A stretch of DNA of 11,194 bases from an uncultured Bacteroidota bacterium (lineage in GTDB: Bacteria; Bacteroidota; Bacteroidia; Chitinophagales; S012-47): positions 1-11,194 of the forward strand of contig CAJXXO010000059.1 of NCBI GenBank assembly GCA_913062655.1, given 5' to 3'. Position 1 is the stretch's first letter. Each line of letters opens with the position of its first letter. The notes beneath the pieces are model-generated. The model saw only the letters and a program-made list of their open reading frames with translations. It searched no databases and was not told the origin of the DNA. Both the position numbers and the translations under genes were made by a program. Of this stretch, positions 1-6,248 are shown piece after piece.

Positions 1-91
1 AGGCAGCATCCCATTTGGCAGTATCCACAGTACCAAAGGCCGAATTGGTCAGATAAATGGCAGCGTACAGTAAAAGTGTTATTGGGCGCAT
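1..91 (-). CDS. N-terminal fragment of a putative exported protein (runs off the left edge)
   Basis: The minus strand has an ATG at 91-89 followed by 30 open codons that run off the window. The peptide begins MRPITLLLYAAIYLTNSAFG, a short signal-peptide-like stretch with one basic residue, a hydrophobic core and small residues near a possible cleavage site. It continues with TVDTAKWDAA. A Bacteroidota-like promoter (109-137) sits upstream at the right distance, which supports this start. The gene diverges from the SulP transporter. The mature part is too short to assign a family. A D-x-x-x-W start after the signal occurs in some Bacteroidota exported or membrane proteins, but that is not an identification. 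That this is a real gene start is moderately sure; its function is unknown. Confidence 0.5.
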   Translation of the reverse strand, partial: MRPITLLLYAAIYLTNSAFGTVDTAKWDAA

Positions 92-108
92 AGCTGGGTA
101 TTTCCGCG

Positions 109-137
109 CTAAAATAGGGGAGGCAAAGGAATTCAAA
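109..137 (-). promoter_or_regulatory. Predicted promoter of the left-edge exported-protein gene
   Basis: On the minus strand, TTTG (137-134), a 17-nt spacer and TATTTTAG (116-109) resemble the Bacteroidota -33/-7 arrangement TTTG and TAnnTTTG, with one mismatch in the -7 box. Transcription would start about 13 nt before the ATG at 91. This is a motif match only. Confidence 0.4.
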
Positions 138-184
138 AATTGGATACCGTAACCTATAGCCGGAAGGGGGTTGATAAAAGTGCA

Positions 185-222
185 GCGAAAGGGTAGAAGT
201 GAATTAATTCCTGTACTTTCGC
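185..222 (+). promoter_or_regulatory. sulP upstream region: nested inverted repeats over a candidate -7 box
   Basis: A TACTTTCG box (214-221) resembles the Bacteroidota -7 element TAnnTTTG with T-to-C at the seventh base, and lies 35 nt before the sulP ATG. No good -33 TTG is seen at the usual distance. The box is partly inside the right arm of a 7-bp perfect inverted repeat, GCGAAAG (185-191) and CTTTCGC (216-222). Between the arms lies the 10-bp palindrome GAATTAATTC (201-210). This could be an operator overlapping the promoter, but that is inference. Confidence 0.3.
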
Positions 223-256
223 CCGCTTCATTTTTAAGCAAGAGGCAGTGTAGGCT

Positions 257-1786
257 ATGCGGAAGTATTTGAATCTATTCGATTTTTCACAGCGTGTTGA
301 TTACAAAATAGAGGTGTTGGCGGGGCTGACGGTGGCGTTGGCATTGATACCGGAGGCGGTAGCCTTTGCGCTTATTGCCGGGCTGTCGCCATTGACCGGT
401 TTGTATGCCGCTTTCATGATGGGGCTGGTAACGGCCATCCTGGGTGGGCGGCCCGGTATGATCTCCGGGGCTACAGGGGCTGTAGCGGTGGTGATCGCCC
501 CGTTAGTAGCCACGCATGGAGTGGAATATGTCTTTGCTACCGTTGTGCTGGCAGGTATCCTACAGATTGTAGCCGGAGGTCTTCGATTGGGCAAACTCAT
601 GCGCCTGGTGCCACAGCCGGTCATATTTGGCTTTGTCAATGGGTTGGCCATTATCATCTTTATGTCGCAGATTCAACAATTTAAGGATGGAGCGGGCAAC
701 TGGCTTACCGGCATAGACCTATTGCTTTTCCTCGGTCTGGTATTGTTTACCATGCTGGTGATCTGGGGCTTGCCCAAATTGAGTAAGGCACTACCCGCCT
801 CTTTGGTGGCTATTTTATCCGTTTTCGGCATTGTTGTTGCCTTGGGTATTGATACGCGTACGGTGGGCGATATGGCTTCTATTTCTGGTGGTTTCCCTCC
901 TTTTCATCTGCCAGCCATTCCATTGCAGTGGGAGACGTTGCAGGTGATATTTCCTTATGCCGCCATTGTAGCGGGGGTGGGGCTGATCGAAAGTTTATTA
1001 ACCCTCAATATCATTGATGAAATCACAGAAACGAGAGGTCGTGGTAATAAGGAAGCCGTGGCGCAGGGAACAGCCAATATCCTTTCAGGCGTCTTTTCCG
1101 GTATGGGTGGCTGTGCCATGATTGGACAAAGCCTGATCAACATCTCTTCCGGTGCTCGTGCACGGCTGTCGGGTATAGTGGCAGCGGTAATGCTGCTGGT
1201 GTTCATCATGTTTGGTGCCGGACTGATCGAGCAATTGCCAATGGCTGCCCTCACCGGACTAATGATTATGGTAGCGATCGGGACTTTTGAGTGGGCCAGT
1301 TTTCGCACGATTAATCGTATGCCCAAATCGGACATTTTTGTGATGGTGGTGGTCACGCTGGTGACGGTATTCCTGCACAATCTGGCATTGGCTGTTATTA
1401 TTGGCGTCATCATTGCTGCATTGGTATTTGCCTGGGATAATGCCAAACGCATCCGTGCCCGCAAACATATAGATGATAACGGGGTAAAACACTACGAGAT
1501 TTATGGTCCGCTTTTCTTCGGTTCGGTGACCGTTTTCAATGAAAAGTTTGATGTACTGCATGACCCCGATGAAGTAATCATCGACTTTGCAGAAAGCAGG
1601 GTAGTAGATATGTCGGCCATTGAGGCGCTCAACAAGATCACCGAACGATACCAGAAAGTGGGCAAGACGGTGCACCTGAAGCACCTGAGCCCCGATTGCC
1701 GGAAGTTGCTCAAGAATGCCGAAAAGATTATCGATGTAAATGTGCTGGAAGATCCGACCTACAAATTGGTAGTAGATAAGATCTAA
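257..1786 (+). CDS. SulP-family (SLC26-like) inorganic anion transporter with C-terminal STAS domain
   Basis: This is a 509-residue inner-membrane transporter of the SulP/SLC26 family, whose members move sulfate, bicarbonate or dicarboxylates. The N-terminal part (about 18-395) is a series of hydrophobic helices. It carries family-typical stretches: VALALIPEAVAFA (26-38), GMISGATGA (67-75), GLIESLLT (242-249), and a glycine-rich segment followed by MIGQSLINISSGARARLSG (288-306). The C-terminal part (about 412-505) is a cytosolic STAS domain. Its DMS motif (451-453) falls where anti-sigma-factor antagonists have their phosphorylatable serine. Length is normal for bacterial SulP proteins. The ATG at 257 is chosen because the family N-terminus begins shortly before the first helix. 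A weak GAGG lies 11 nt upstream. The stop overlaps the stop of convergent rluF by four bases. No carbonic anhydrase or sulfur gene is adjacent, so the substrate cannot be told from context. Confidence 0.93.
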   Translation: MRKYLNLFDFSQRVDYKIEVLAGLTVALALIPEAVAFALIAGLSPLTGLYAAFMMGLVTAILGGRPGMISGATGAVAVVIAPLVATHGVEYVFATVVLAGILQIVAGGLRLGKLMRLVPQPVIFGFVNGLAIIIFMSQIQQFKDGAGNWLTGIDLLLFLGLVLFTMLVIWGLPKLSKALPASLVAILSVFGIVVALGIDTRTVGDMASISGGFPPFHLPAIPLQWETLQVIFPYAAIVAGVGLIESLLTLNIIDEITETRGRGNKEAVAQGTANILSGVFSGMGGCAMIGQSLINISSGARARLSGIVAAVMLLVFIMFGAGLIEQLPMAALTGLMIMVAIGTFEWASFRTINRMPKSDIFVMVVVTLVTVFLHNLALAVIIGVIIAALVFAWDNAKRIRARKHIDDNGVKHYEIYGPLFFGSVTVFNEKFDVLHDPDEVIIDFAESRVVDMSAIEALNKITERYQKVGKTVHLKHLSPDCRKLLKNAEKIIDVNVLEDPTYKLVVDKI

Positions 1787-2487
1787 AGTGCGGCTTTTAG
1801 CTGTTTCACTTCTGTGGGTGTCAGTTCGCGCCACTGACCGGGTTTCAAAGTACCGAGTGTCAGGTGCATAACACGTATGCGTTTTAGCGTTAGCACTTTG
1901 TAGCCCAGGTATTCACACATGCGCCTGATTTGCCGATTGAGGCCCTGGGTTAGGATAATCGAAAATTTGCGCTTACCCTTTTGCTTCACGATACAGGGTT
2001 TGGTCACAGTACCTAGAATGGGCAGGCCATTTTGCATGCGCATTACAAATTCGCGGGTTACGGGTTTGTGTACCGTGACGATATACTCCTTTTCATGTTC
2101 ATTCTCTTCGCGCAAAATGTCATTTACAATATCTCCATTATTGGTCAGCAGGATTAATCCAGTAGAGGCCTTATCAATTCTGCCGATCGGAAATATGCGC
2201 TGTGGATAGCCGATAAAATCGATGATGTTGTCCTTGTCGCGTTTGTCGGTCGTGCAGGTGATACCGGCAGGCTTATGCAGCATCAAGTACACGGTTCTGG
2301 TGTTGTTTGTAATGGGCTCACCATCCACGGTCACCTGATCGCCCGGCAAAACACGGTTTCCCTTCCTGGCGGTCTTCCCATTGAGCGAGACCCGGCCCTG
2401 CTCGATCCAGCGATCGGCCTCTCTGCGTGAGCATCGTCCGGTTTGGCTGATGAACTTATTCAGGCTAATGGAAGCATCCGACACCAT
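1783..2487 (-). CDS. rluF: 23S rRNA pseudouridine synthase, RluF/RsuA family
   Basis: This 234-residue enzyme should isomerise a uridine in 23S rRNA to pseudouridine (E. coli RluF acts at U2604). An N-terminal S4 RNA-binding domain (about 7-53, containing LNKFISQTGRCSRREADRWI) is followed by the RsuA/RluB/E/F catalytic domain. The catalytic aspartate is in GRIDKASTG (D105 in this frame). HEKEYIVTV, LPILGTVTKPC and LTQGLNRQIRRMCEYLGY closely follow E. coli RluF as I recall it. The ATG at 2487 is preferred over an in-frame GTG at 2508, because MVSDASISLNK lines up with the E. coli N-terminus and the GTG lies inside the likely promoter box. The E. coli basic C-terminal extension is absent. The gene lies 31 nt downstream of a LuxE-like gene on the same strand. 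Family certainty is high; the exact target uridine is inferred. Confidence 0.93.
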   Translation of the reverse strand: MVSDASISLNKFISQTGRCSRREADRWIEQGRVSLNGKTARKGNRVLPGDQVTVDGEPITNNTRTVYLMLHKPAGITCTTDKRDKDNIIDFIGYPQRIFPIGRIDKASTGLILLTNNGDIVNDILREENEHEKEYIVTVHKPVTREFVMRMQNGLPILGTVTKPCIVKQKGKRKFSIILTQGLNRQIRRMCEYLGYKVLTLKRIRVMHLTLGTLKPGQWRELTPTEVKQLKAAL

Positions 2488-2507
2488 AGCAAAAATTTGA
2501 CTCGCCA

Positions 2508-2540
2508 CGAAGATAGAACTATACCGCCATCAGGTTGCAA
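2508..2540 (-). promoter_or_regulatory. Predicted internal promoter of rluF
   Basis: On the minus strand, TTG (2540-2538), a 22-nt spacer and TATCTTCG (2515-2508) resemble the Bacteroidota TTTG/TAnnTTTG promoter with one mismatch in the -7 box. It overlaps the end of the LuxE-like gene; the -7 box begins just past that gene's TAG. Transcription would start about 15 nt before the rluF ATG. It would let rluF be expressed independently of the gene upstream. Confidence 0.4.
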
Positions 2541-3508
2541 CCCCGAATGTCACTTTGATCCAATCGACCCAACACCTCGAAGGAACCGTCAGGGTGTGTA
2601 CGCCCGATATCTGCTGTGGCGAGAAAGCTGCAACTGTGCCAGTTGGCAAGATCAACGAGGTTGATGGCTCCGGTTTGGCCGGTGGATAAAAAGGTGAAAG
2701 GGTCATAGGGGTCGCGTATCTGTATCCGCATCCACGGTGGTGCATGGTAAATGCCTTCACCGGTAGAATAAGCCTGACTGAGCAACTCGGTCATACCATA
2801 TTCAGAATGGATCTTTTCTACCTGAAAGGCTTCCTGAAGAATGGCGTGCACTTCCTCACGAATCATCTCTTTTCGTCTGCCTTTCATACCGCCTGTTTCC
2901 ATAAGGGTAGTGTGATGCAAGGCCATAGGATACTGCTCCGCAAAATCAAGTAGTGCGAAGGTAACCCCGATGAGCAGGGTTGGCTGGCCGGTGGCTTCCA
3001 ACTGCAATAGCAAAGCCTGCAGCTCGCCATAGTTGTGTAGAAAGAATTGGTTCTCTGGCCGCCCGGAGGCTGCCATCAACTGTTGCACCATGTATACCAG
3101 TGAGGCGTGGGGGCGCTCCAGGTAGGAAGGCAGCAGCCCAAGAATAACGTACCTAGCCGGGTCACCATACATGCGCTTGAACCCTGCCAGCAAGCTATCT
3201 TGATATAAGGCAGGGTCGGGTACGACATGACGGCTTGTGACCTGTCCGGTGGTGCCGCTACTTTCAAATATGAGTGCGTTGTCGGGAATCGGTTGATCCA
3301 ATACGGTATGCTGCTTGAAGAATTCAATCGGGAGGGCCGGTATGTCAGTCCAGGATTGAATAGATGCTGGATCAATGCGCAGTTGGTGCAGCCAATCGCG
3401 ATAAATAGTTACATGATGGGCTTGATGGAAAAAAGTAGCCAGGGCCACCTCATTGAATTGAGCTTCGTTTAGGGTAAACAATGCGGACGTATCGGGCCTT
3501 TGTGTCAT
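2519..3508 (-). CDS. LuxE-family acyl-protein synthetase / acyl transferase, stand-alone
   Basis: This 329-residue protein belongs to the acyl-protein synthetase LuxE group within the adenylate-forming enzymes. LuxE activates a fatty acid with ATP in the bioluminescence reductase. Visible motifs are the phosphate-binding loop SSGTTG (83-88), METGGMKGRRKE (203-214) and SEYGMTEL (235-242), which corresponds to the adenylating-enzyme YGxTE motif. The C-terminus ends DQSDIRGCNLMAV. No luxA, B, C or D gene is nearby, so a bioluminescence role is unlikely. Stand-alone copies are common in Bacteroidota and generally lack a demonstrated substrate. The ATG at 3508 is the only good start and gives the usual length. 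rluF follows 31 nt downstream on the same strand, and a lipoprotein gene diverges 42 nt upstream. Family membership is well supported; substrate and pathway are not known. Confidence 0.85.
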   Translation of the reverse strand: MTQRPDTSALFTLNEAQFNEVALATFFHQAHHVTIYRDWLHQLRIDPASIQSWTDIPALPIEFFKQHTVLDQPIPDNALIFESSGTTGQVTSRHVVPDPALYQDSLLAGFKRMYGDPARYVILGLLPSYLERPHASLVYMVQQLMAASGRPENQFFLHNYGELQALLLQLEATGQPTLLIGVTFALLDFAEQYPMALHHTTLMETGGMKGRRKEMIREEVHAILQEAFQVEKIHSEYGMTELLSQAYSTGEGIYHAPPWMRIQIRDPYDPFTFLSTGQTGAINLVDLANWHSCSFLATADIGRTHPDGSFEVLGRLDQSDIRGCNLMAV

Positions 3509-3550
3509 AGGTGGGAACTGAAATACTATTTTTCGTCTAATTTAGTTGTA

Positions 3551-4009
3551 ATGAAGCGTATGCGAATTCTTATCATAGCCATCACCTTGGTAGTAACAGC
3601 AATGAGCTGTATCAATCCACCGGAGTACAGCGAAATTCCGGAGATTTCAGACGCTACTGTCGATCGTACCGAAGCCACTCCGGGCGAAGATAGCATTGTA
3701 GTCGAATTTAAATTCCAGGATGGCGATGGGGATCTGGGCAACAAAGAGCGCGATAGCACGATTAATGCCTATCTGGTGGATGCACGTACCGGTTTCCCTT
3801 ACAATTACCAGATTCCCTACATCAGTGAGCGGGGCAACAACCGGGCCATATCGGGCACCATTTGGATCACCGTTGACCCATTTACCTTCAATTGCCGGCC
3901 CAATCGACCAGATAAGGACACACTGGCCTATGAAATCTATATCGTTGATCGAGCGGGCAATGAAAGTAACCGATTGACTACACCGCCCATCATTCTCGAC
4001 TGTCCGTAA
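3551..4009 (+). CDS. Small lipoprotein with acidic DGDGDLG motif, function unknown
   Basis: The predicted product has 152 residues. MKRMRILIIAITLVVTAMSC looks like a lipoprotein signal with acylated Cys20, although the -3 residue is Ala rather than the usual Leu. The mature part continues with NPPEYSEIPEI, and has FQDGDGDLGN at 55-64, a motif I associate with Bacteroidota surface lipoproteins, possibly calcium-binding. The C-terminal half reads like a beta-sandwich (YEIYIVDRAGNESN). Two cysteines (C114 and near-C-terminal C151) could form a disulfide. The ATG at 3551 is chosen over an upstream ATG at 3500, because only the later start gives a proper signal sequence and the earlier one would overlap the start of the divergent LuxE-like gene. 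hemN follows 39 nt downstream, but the two have no obvious shared role. It is probably a real, conserved lipoprotein; its function is not recognisable. Confidence 0.75.
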   Translation: MKRMRILIIAITLVVTAMSCINPPEYSEIPEISDATVDRTEATPGEDSIVVEFKFQDGDGDLGNKERDSTINAYLVDARTGFPYNYQIPYISERGNNRAISGTIWITVDPFTFNCRPNRPDKDTLAYEIYIVDRAGNESNRLTTPPIILDCP

Positions 4010-4016
4010 AGCACTT

Positions 4017-4043
4017 TTTGCGTGTTGGTATGTTGTAGTTTTG
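4017..4043 (+). promoter_or_regulatory. Predicted hemN promoter giving a near-leaderless transcript
   Basis: TAGTTTTG (4036-4043) is an exact match to the Bacteroidota -7 element TAnnTTTG. A TTTG at 4017-4020 could be the -33 element, but the 15-nt spacer is short. The -7 box ends only 5 nt before the hemN ATG (4049), so transcription should start at or within a few bases of the start codon. Confidence 0.4.
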
Positions 4044-4048
4044 CAGCT

Positions 4049-5416
4049 ATGACAATAGATCAATCCCTCATACGGAAATACAACGTACCCGGTCCACGCT
4101 ACACCAGCTATCCCACGGTTCCCTATTGGGATGAAGAAGCGCCCAATACAGTGGATTGGAAAGCAAAAGCCAAGGAGACCTTTGACGCTACCAATGCTGA
4201 GTCGGGTATTAGTCTATACATCCATTTGCCCTTCTGCGAAAAGTTGTGCACCTTTTGTGGTTGCAACAAGCGCATTACCGTCAATCATAAAGTAGAAACA
4301 CCCTACATCGAATCGCTGCTTCGCGAGTTCGATACCTACCTGGCCTTTTTGGGGGACAAACCCAAGATCAAAGAAATTCACCTGGGTGGAGGAACGCCTA
4401 CCTTTTTTGCACCCGATCAACTGGAGCGCTTGTTGACCCGCTTGTTGGAAAAAACTGAGCCGGTTGCGGATTTTGAGTTTGGTTTTGAGGCGCATCCAAA
4501 CGTGACTACCGAGGCGCACATAGCTACATTGGCTCGCTTAGGGTTTACCCGTGTCAGTTTCGGTGTGCAAGACTTTGACCCTAAAGTCCAGGATATTATC
4601 AATCGGCACCAGTCCTATGCGGTAACCAAGGAGATTTCTGACATTGCACGCGACTACGGGTACAGTTCACTCAACTATGATTTGGTATTTGGCTTGCCTT
4701 TGCAGACCAAAGACAGCATCATCGATACCGTAGAAAAGGTGAAGACAGTGATGCCGGAGCGAATCGCCTTTTACAGTTACGCCCACGTACCCTGGGTGAG
4801 CAAAGCGCAGAGACGATATACAAAAGACGACCTGCCATTGGGTGAGGCCAAACGTGAATTGTACGAGCTGGGTCGCGAACTATTGGAAGAGGTGGGCTAC
4901 AAGGAGATTGGCATGGATCACTTTGCCCTGCCGGAGGATGAACTCTACAAGGCCTTTCAGGAGAAGCGATTGCACCGCAATTTTATGGGGTATACACCTA
5001 ACTATACCGGATTGATGATTGGTCTCGGTATGAGTAGTATATCTGACAGTTGGACTGCTTTTATTCAAAACAATAAAGTGGTGGAGGACTATCAGGCGAT
5101 AGTAGATCAAGGAGAGATGCCGATACTTCGCGGGCATTTGCTTAATGAAGAAGACTTGATTTTACGAAAGCACATTTTGAATATCATGTGTCATTTTGAA
5201 ACGGATTGGTCGGACAAAAAATGGCAGCATCCTTCGTTATTTCAAGGGTTGGAGCGAATGAAAGAAATGGAAACAGATGGATTGGTTACCATACATCCCA
5301 ATCACTTAGAAGTATCTGAGCTTGGAAAAACCTTCATCCGAAACATATGCATGACATTGGATGCGCGTCTTTGGCGCAATAAACCGGAGACACAATTGTT
5401 TAGTCAGGTGATCTAA
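4049..5416 (+). CDS. hemN: Oxygen-independent coproporphyrinogen III dehydrogenase
   Basis: This 455-residue radical SAM enzyme converts coproporphyrinogen III to protoporphyrinogen IX by oxidative decarboxylation of two propionate chains, without oxygen, in the cytosol. C63, C67 and C70 in CEKLCTFCGC form the CxxxCxxC site for the 4Fe-4S cluster, and the extra C72 is typical of true HemN. EIHLGGGTPTFF (110-121) holds the SAM-binding glycines. The N-terminal KYNVPGPRYTSYPT is the HemN signature that separates it from HemW. Length matches E. coli HemN. The ATG at 4049 gives the canonical N-terminus; an in-frame GTG at 4022 would add nine unrelated residues. The stop overlaps that of the convergent membrane protein by four bases. 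Its presence points to heme synthesis at low or no oxygen. No FNR-like regulator is seen nearby. Confidence 0.97.
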   Translation: MTIDQSLIRKYNVPGPRYTSYPTVPYWDEEAPNTVDWKAKAKETFDATNAESGISLYIHLPFCEKLCTFCGCNKRITVNHKVETPYIESLLREFDTYLAFLGDKPKIKEIHLGGGTPTFFAPDQLERLLTRLLEKTEPVADFEFGFEAHPNVTTEAHIATLARLGFTRVSFGVQDFDPKVQDIINRHQSYAVTKEISDIARDYGYSSLNYDLVFGLPLQTKDSIIDTVEKVKTVMPERIAFYSYAHVPWVSKAQRRYTKDDLPLGEAKRELYELGRELLEEVGYKEIGMDHFALPEDELYKAFQEKRLHRNFMGYTPNYTGLMIGLGMSSISDSWTAFIQNNKVVEDYQAIVDQGEMPILRGHLLNEEDLILRKHILNIMCHFETDWSDKKWQHPSLFQGLERMKEMETDGLVTIHPNHLEVSELGKTFIRNICMTLDARLWRNKPETQLFSQVI

Positions 5417-5817
5417 GTAAAGGTACGACCGGTATCAGTGCGTTTGCGCCATTGTGCCAGCGATAGGAAAATGACGCCAAGCGAAGAAAGCAGTAGCAGG
5501 TACAGGCCAATGCCGAGTTCTACTTGCAATCCCTTATTCTCCATAGCGGCCCGATCGTCAGCAGCGGTGTATAGGTCGTAGATTTCATACAAGCCGAGTA
5601 ACAGCGCTAAGCCTCCAGGAATGAAGGCCCACTTGGGGGCTACGCCATGCAGCAACCCCGCCATGATCGCCAGCGACAACACCAACCAGCCATCACCTCC
5701 CTCAATGCCGGTAGTGGTATCGGAAAAGGTAAGAAAGGAAAGGGTAACCCAAGGTAAAAAAGCAGACACCCCCAACAGTGCTGCTGCGGCCAGACCCATG
5801 TAGTTGGCTTTCTTCAT
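5413..5817 (-). CDS. Small four-helix membrane protein with FLPW motif, function unknown
   Basis: The product has 134 residues and is mostly hydrophobic. Four membrane segments can be seen at about 8-26, 44-60, 62-80 and 101-121, ending in a polar, basic tail (QWRKRTDTGR). FLPW (20-23) near the end of helix 1 and GDGW (41-44) at the start of helix 2 recur in small membrane proteins of several phyla, but I do not recognise a characterised family. The loop between helices 3 and 4 is charged (TAADDRAAMENK). The gene starts 9 nt after the stop of the 54-residue membrane protein gene and very likely shares its transcript. Its stop overlaps the hemN stop by four bases. It is a real gene by composition and spacing; no function can be assigned. 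Confidence 0.7.
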   Translation of the reverse strand: MKKANYMGLAAAALLGVSAFLPWVTLSFLTFSDTTTGIEGGDGWLVLSLAIMAGLLHGVAPKWAFIPGGLALLLGLYEIYDLYTAADDRAAMENKGLQVELGIGLYLLLLSSLGVIFLSLAQWRKRTDTGRTFT

Positions 5818-5826
5818 CGTGTCAAG

Positions 5827-5991
5827 TTAGCGCTTCCGTTTGGCTTTCTTACCCTTATCGACAGGGATAAAATACATAAACCAAAGGAGCCAGAGAAACC
5901 AAAGCATACCGCTGAGTTCGCCTTGTCCTACTTGATACATGCCATAGAACGCCAAAAAGCCTAGAAAACCGAGGTACCAATCCTTACGCAT
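5827..5991 (-). CDS. 54-residue small membrane protein, function unknown
   Basis: The ATG at 5991 begins a 54-codon reading frame ending with TAA at 5829-5827. The protein starts MRKDWYLGFLGFLAFYG, has two hydrophobic segments (about 6-20 and 27-42, the second rich in Trp, Phe and Leu, WFLWLLWFMYF), and ends in a strongly basic tail KGKKAKRKR. The WYLGFLGFLAF stretch faintly recalls short hydrophobic proteins such as DUF3796 members, but this is a resemblance only. It lies 9 nt upstream of the 134-residue membrane protein gene on the same strand, so the two probably form a small operon. The tRNA terminator upstream (6078-6111) isolates it, so it needs its own promoter; I see no convincing -7 box in 5992-6077. 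The hydrophobic layout followed by a basic tail argues for a real gene. Confidence 0.6.
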   Translation of the reverse strand: MRKDWYLGFLGFLAFYGMYQVGQGELSGMLWFLWLLWFMYFIPVDKGKKAKRKR

Positions 5992-6077
5992 AATGGTTTG
6001 GGTTTATACCTATGAATATCCGAAAAAATCGCGAGATAGGGCCTAATCGACTGATAAGCAAGGTAGGAGGCAGGTAC

Positions 6078-6111
6078 AAAAAAGGCCCGCTTTATCCTTA
6101 AAACGGGCCTT
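6078..6111 (-). terminator. Rho-independent terminator of the tRNA gene
   Basis: AAGGCCCG (6082-6089) and CGGGCCTT (6104-6111) form a perfect 8-bp stem with a 14-nt loop. Read on the minus strand, the stem is followed by a run of six T (6083-6078, two of them in the stem). It begins 7 nt past the tRNA 3' end. The plus strand lacks a T run after the stem, so termination is expected only for minus-strand transcription. Confidence 0.85.
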
Positions 6112-6118
6112 GACCTTC

Positions 6119-6195
<77 letters not shown>

Positions 6196-6206
6196 AAATC
6201 GAGTGG

Positions 6207-6239
6207 CAAAAATAGCGCTTCAGGCGGACTTTTGGAACA
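6207..6239 (-). promoter_or_regulatory. Predicted tRNA promoter
   Basis: On the minus strand TATTTTTG (6214-6207) matches the Bacteroidota -7 element TAnnTTTG exactly, ending 11 nt before the tRNA 5' end. TGTTCC (6239-6234) upstream is a partial -33 match (TTC for TTG), with about 20 nt between it and the -7 box. It falls in the 53-nt gap between the cytochrome stop and the tRNA. Confidence 0.55.
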
Positions 6240-6248
6240 GTTAGTGCT

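Noticed and set aside
1259..1834. Minus-strand open frame of 191 codons opposite the sulP 3' half
   Set aside because: It is antisense to the conserved membrane and STAS region and overlaps the end of rluF in another frame.
2487..2508. GTG at 2508 as the rluF start
   Set aside because: It adds seven residues not seen in RluF and lies within the predicted -7 box.
2651..2665. ATCAAC-GAG-GTTGAT hairpin within the LuxE-like gene
   Set aside because: A 6-bp stem is expected many times by chance in 11 kb, and it sits deep inside a coding region.
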